Shown piece after piece: positions 6,512 to 9,024 of a stretch of DNA of 9,024 nt. The DNA is taken from NCBI GenBank assembly GCA_005885565.1, contig VAXK01000299.1, positions 1 to 9,024 of the forward strand. Direction: 5' to 3'. How positions within the stretch are numbered: position 1 is the stretch's first letter; the number at the start of each line of letters is the position of its first letter. This DNA is from Actinomycetota bacterium. Lineage in GTDB: Bacteria > Actinomycetota > Thermoleophilia > Gaiellales > Gaiellaceae. Made by a program: the position numbers and the translations under genes. A model generated the notes under the pieces. That model was not told the DNA's origin. It made no database searches and saw only the letters and a program-made list of their open reading frames with translations.

Positions 6512-7368
6512 TGGGCTTCCTCCACCGGCACAGGGGGCTCACGCCGTACCTGCTGCTCGCCCCGGGCGTGGTCTGGCTCGGGCTCTTCTTCCTCGTCCCG
6601 CTCGGCTTCCTCGCCTACCAGTCGCTCGAGTCGGGCTCGATCGACTTCGGCTACGCCTTCTCCTGGTCGTGGGGGAACTACTGGAACGCGATCCGGAACT
6701 ACCGCGGCCACTTCGAGCGCTCGCTCGAATACGCCGGCATCGCGACGGTGCTCGCGCTCGTCGTCAGCTACCCGGTCGCGTACTGGATCGCGTTCCGCGG
6801 CGGCCGCTGGAAGAACCTCCTGCTGCTGTTCATCGTCGCGCCGTTCTTCGTCACCTACCTGATCCGGACGCTGGCCTGGCAGACGATCCTCGCCGACCAC
6901 GGGCTCGTCGTGCGCACGCTGCACCACCTCCACGTCCTCGGCTCCACCGGCCGGCTGCTGAACACGGCGACGGCCGTCGTGGCGGGGATCACCTACAACT
7001 TCCTCCCCTTCATGGCGCTGCCGCTCTACGTCTCGCTGGAGCAGATCGACGGGCGGCTGATCGAGGCCGCCGAGGATCTCTACGCGAGCCGCTGGAAGGC
7101 GTTCCTCCGCGTGACCCTGCCGCTGTCCCTGCCGGGCGTCGTCGCCGGGACGCTCCTCACCTTCATCCCTGCCGCCGGCGACTTCATCAACGCGCAGCTT
7201 CTCGGCTCGCCGACGAACCACATGATCGGGAACGTGATCCAGTCCAAGTTCCTCGAGCTGACCGACTACCCGGCCGCGGCGTCGATGTCGTTCGTCCTGA
7301 TGGCCGCGATCATCGTCGCCGTGCTCGCCTACGCCCGCGCGGTCGGGACGGAGCAGCTGACCGGATGA
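6511..7368 (+). CDS. potB: Polyamine-type ABC transporter permease (PotB-like)
   Basis: A 285-residue integral membrane subunit with about six membrane segments, near residues 12-35, 74-95, 102-122, 153-173, 207-225 and 256-276. The cytoplasmic coupling loop that docks on the ATPase is EAAEDLYASRWKAFLRVTLP (185-204). It keeps EAA--D and the LP pair but has Tyr in place of the usual Gly, a variant I recall as frequent in actinobacterial PotB relatives. HVLGSTGRLLN (141-151) is a further PotB-like block. I chose the GTG at 6511 because it shares a base with the preceding TAG (TAGTG) and gives the normal short N-terminus GFLHRHRGLTPYLLLAPG. No Shine-Dalgarno is visible, so translation is likely coupled to potD. 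It pairs with the next gene to form the channel. Confidence 0.9.
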   Translation: MGFLHRHRGLTPYLLLAPGVVWLGLFFLVPLGFLAYQSLESGSIDFGYAFSWSWGNYWNAIRNYRGHFERSLEYAGIATVLALVVSYPVAYWIAFRGGRWKNLLLLFIVAPFFVTYLIRTLAWQTILADHGLVVRTLHHLHVLGSTGRLLNTATAVVAGITYNFLPFMALPLYVSLEQIDGRLIEAAEDLYASRWKAFLRVTLPLSLPGVVAGTLLTFIPAAGDFINAQLLGSPTNHMIGNVIQSKFLELTDYPAAASMSFVLMAAIIVAVLAYARAVGTEQLTG

Positions 7369-8192
7369 GCGGCGTCATGGACCTCGGCGGCCGGGCCTGG
7401 GCGCTCGCGCGCCGGAACGTCCTGGCCGCCTACTCGGTGCTCTTCTTCGCCTACCTGCTGCTGCCGATCGCGATCGTGATCGCGTTCTCCTTCAACAACC
7501 CCACCGGCCGCTTCAACTACGTCTGGCAGGGCTTCACGTGGAACAACTGGCGCTACTGGGACGGCGTCCCCGGCCTTCGGGGCGCGATCGAGCTCTCGCT
7601 CGAGATCGCCGTGATCGCGAGCCTCGTCGCGACCGCGCTCGGGACGCTCGTCGCCCTGGCGCTCGTCCGCTACGGCTTCCGGGGCCGAGGCGCGACGAAC
7701 CTCCTCATCTTCCTGCCGCTCTCGACGCCGGAGATCGTGCTCGGCGCGTCGCTCCTGACGCTCTTCCTGAACGCGAACGTCGCCTTCGGCTTCTGGACGA
7801 TCCTCATCGCGCACATCATGTTCTGCATCAGCTTCGCGGTCGTGACGGTGAAGGCGCGGCTCGTCGGCTTCGACCGGCACCTCGAGGAGGCGGCGATGGA
7901 TCTCGGCGCGAACGAATGGGCGACGTTCCAGAAGGTGACGCTGCCGCTCATCGCCCCGGCGATCCTCGCGGCGCTGCTCCTCTGCTTCGCGATCTCGATC
8001 GACGACTTCGTCGTCACGTACTTCAACTCCGGCACGAGGATCACGTTCCCGCTCTTCGTCTGGGGCTCGGCGCGGATCGGCGCGCCGCCGCAGATCAACG
8101 TCATCGGCACCGCCATCTTCGTGGTCGCGGTCGGCCTGATGGTCACGAACGTGCTCGTCCAGAACCGCCGGGGGAAGCGCGGGCTCGTCTGA
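7365..8192 (+). CDS. potC: Polyamine-type ABC transporter permease (PotC-like)
   Basis: A 275-residue integral membrane subunit with about six membrane segments, near 21-43, 77-102, 112-136, 141-163, 199-214 and 246-266. The coupling loop EEAAMDLGANEWATFQKVTL (174-193) is a textbook EAA motif with the Gly present, then PLIAPAI. FSFNNPTGRF (41-50) after the first segment and SIDDFVVTYF (211-220) are typical of PotC. It has an ATGA overlap with potB, and GGAG lies 11 bases upstream of the ATG. A second in-frame ATG four codons in (7377) is possible but less consistent with the overlap pattern. It forms the channel with the PotB-like partner. Confidence 0.9.
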   Translation: MSGVMDLGGRAWALARRNVLAAYSVLFFAYLLLPIAIVIAFSFNNPTGRFNYVWQGFTWNNWRYWDGVPGLRGAIELSLEIAVIASLVATALGTLVALALVRYGFRGRGATNLLIFLPLSTPEIVLGASLLTLFLNANVAFGFWTILIAHIMFCISFAVVTVKARLVGFDRHLEEAAMDLGANEWATFQKVTLPLIAPAILAALLLCFAISIDDFVVTYFNSGTRITFPLFVWGSARIGAPPQINVIGTAIFVVAVGLMVTNVLVQNRRGKRGLV

Positions 8193-9024
8193 GCTCGCCG
8201 GTCGAGCCGCGGCTGCCTCCGTGGTGGCTCGACGAGGCGGGAGAGGTCGACGAAGCGCCGCCGCTCGAGGGGGACGCGGAGGCGGACGTGGCGATTGTGG
8301 GCGGCGGCTACACGGGGCTCTGGACGGCGCTCGCGGTGCGCGAGCGGGAGCCGTCGGCGCGGGTCGTCGTCCTCGAGGCGGAGACGTGCGGGGCGGGCCC
8401 GAGCGGGCGGAACGGCGGCTTCTGCCACGGCTACTGGGCCTCGCTCGCGAACCTCCGGGAGGTGCTCGGCGACGGCGCCGCGCTCGAGGTCGCCCGTGCC
8501 GCCGAGCGGATCATCCCGGCCGTCCGCGCGCTGGAGGGCGACGTCTGGCTGCGGGAGGGCGGCATCCTGAAGGTCTCGGCCGCCCCGGCCCAGGACGAGG
8601 CGGTCGACCGCGCGGTCGAGGCGGCGCGCGCGCTCGGTGCCGAGGAGGAGGCGGTGCCGCTCTCGCGGGACGAGCTCGCAGCGCGGATCCGCTCGCCGGT
8701 CTTCCGCAGGGGCGTCTTCTTCCGCGAGGGCGCGACCGTCCAGCCGGCGCGGCTCGTGCGGGCGCTCCGCGCGGCCGTGCTGCGGGTGGCCATGCTGCAC
8801 GAGCGCTCGCCGGTCGTGAGGGTCGAGCGCGGCGTCGTGACGACCCCGCGCGGCCGGGTGCGCGCGCCCGAGATCGTCGTCGCCGTGAACGCCTGGATGA
8901 CCGGCTGGCGGCCGCTCCGCGGGCGGGTGACGAACTTCGGCTCCTACGTCGTGCTGACGGAGCCGACGCCGGAGCTCCTCGAGCGGATCGGCTGGACGGG
9001 CGGCGAGGCGGTGATCGACGGCCG
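8189..9024 (+). CDS. FAD-dependent amine/amino-acid oxidase, DAO family, PuuB-like (3' end outside window)
   Basis: An open frame of 278 codons runs to the right edge. Numbered from a CTG start, it reads PPWWLDEAGEVDEAPPLEGD (10-29), then EADVAIVGGGYTGLW (31-45) with the FAD Rossmann glycines 38, 40 and 43, Glu63 or Glu65 for the ribose, and SGRNGGFCHGYW (72-83). That GRNGG pattern is typical of the glycine-oxidase/gamma-glutamylputrescine-oxidase (PuuB) branch. The family oxidises secondary or primary amines with FAD and O2 in the cytoplasm. No ATG, GTG or TTG lies in this frame between about 8036 and 8287. CTG at 8189 overlaps the potC TGA (CTGA), has GGGGGAAG 11 bases upstream, and the codons from 8189 on have strongly G/C third positions. 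The alternative is GTG at 8288 with GGAGG five bases before it, which would begin at MAIVGGG and drop 33 residues of probable coding. Substrate unproven. Confidence 0.85.
   Translation, partial: MSSPVEPRLPPWWLDEAGEVDEAPPLEGDAEADVAIVGGGYTGLWTALAVREREPSARVVVLEAETCGAGPSGRNGGFCHGYWASLANLREVLGDGAALEVARAAERIIPAVRALEGDVWLREGGILKVSAAPAQDEAVDRAVEAARALGAEEEAVPLSRDELAARIRSPVFRRGVFFREGATVQPARLVRALRAAVLRVAMLHERSPVVRVERGVVTTPRGRVRAPEIVVAVNAWMTGWRPLRGRVTNFGSYVVLTEPTPELLERIGWTGGEAVIDG
8278..8282 (+). promoter_or_regulatory. Possible internal ribosome site of the FAD oxidase gene
   Basis: GGAGG lies five bases before an in-frame GTG at 8288. It supports an alternative start that would give a protein beginning at the Rossmann strand. 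Because the upstream codons look coding, it may be chance (the bases also encode Ala-Glu-Ala) or a secondary start. Confidence 0.3.

Noticed and set aside
1..9024. tRNA, rRNA, CRISPR array, insertion sequence, integrase, phage or defence genes
   Set aside because: None seen on either strand; the whole window is accounted for by nine protein genes and short control regions.

Overview
The window is a GC-rich stretch with a strong G/C bias at third codon positions. A PPOX-class putative F420-dependent enzyme, Tat signals and leaderless-type promoters all point to an actinobacterium. The amine oxidase and Pot-type proteins would suit a soil lineage such as Thermoleophilia, but that is a guess from general resemblance. 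Coding density is very high: no gene-free stretch exceeds about 100 bases, and I see no RNA gene, insertion sequence, CRISPR array or attachment site.

Left part (1-1157): a BNR/Asp-box beta-propeller protein, cut by the window's left edge, reads leftward. It diverges across 48 bases from a small PPOX-fold putative F420-dependent oxidoreductase that reads rightward. Neither has an obvious link to the rest of the window.

Right part (1160-9024): a polyamine-type uptake and catabolism locus. A Tat-exported flavin amine oxidase (leftward) diverges from a six-gene rightward operon across a 98-base control region. The operon runs class III aminotransferase, PotA-like ATPase, PotD-like Tat lipoprotein, PotB-like permease, PotC-like permease, then an FAD-dependent DAO-family oxidase that leaves the window at the right edge. 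Every junction in the operon is a stop/start overlap (TGATG, ATGA, TAGTG, ATGA, and apparently CTGA), so the genes are almost certainly co-transcribed and translationally coupled.

Working model (inference): the lipoprotein captures a di- or polyamine outside the membrane and the PotA/B/C machine imports it. The aminotransferase and the DAO-family oxidase then remove amino groups in the cytoplasm, while the exported amine oxidase can attack amines outside. The control region holds back-to-back promoter-like elements. The operon side looks leaderless (TAGGCT six bases before a GTG start), and small inverted repeats overlap the promoters as possible operators. The last gene has no standard start codon where its conserved N-terminus should begin, and a CTG start overlapping the potC stop is the best fit.
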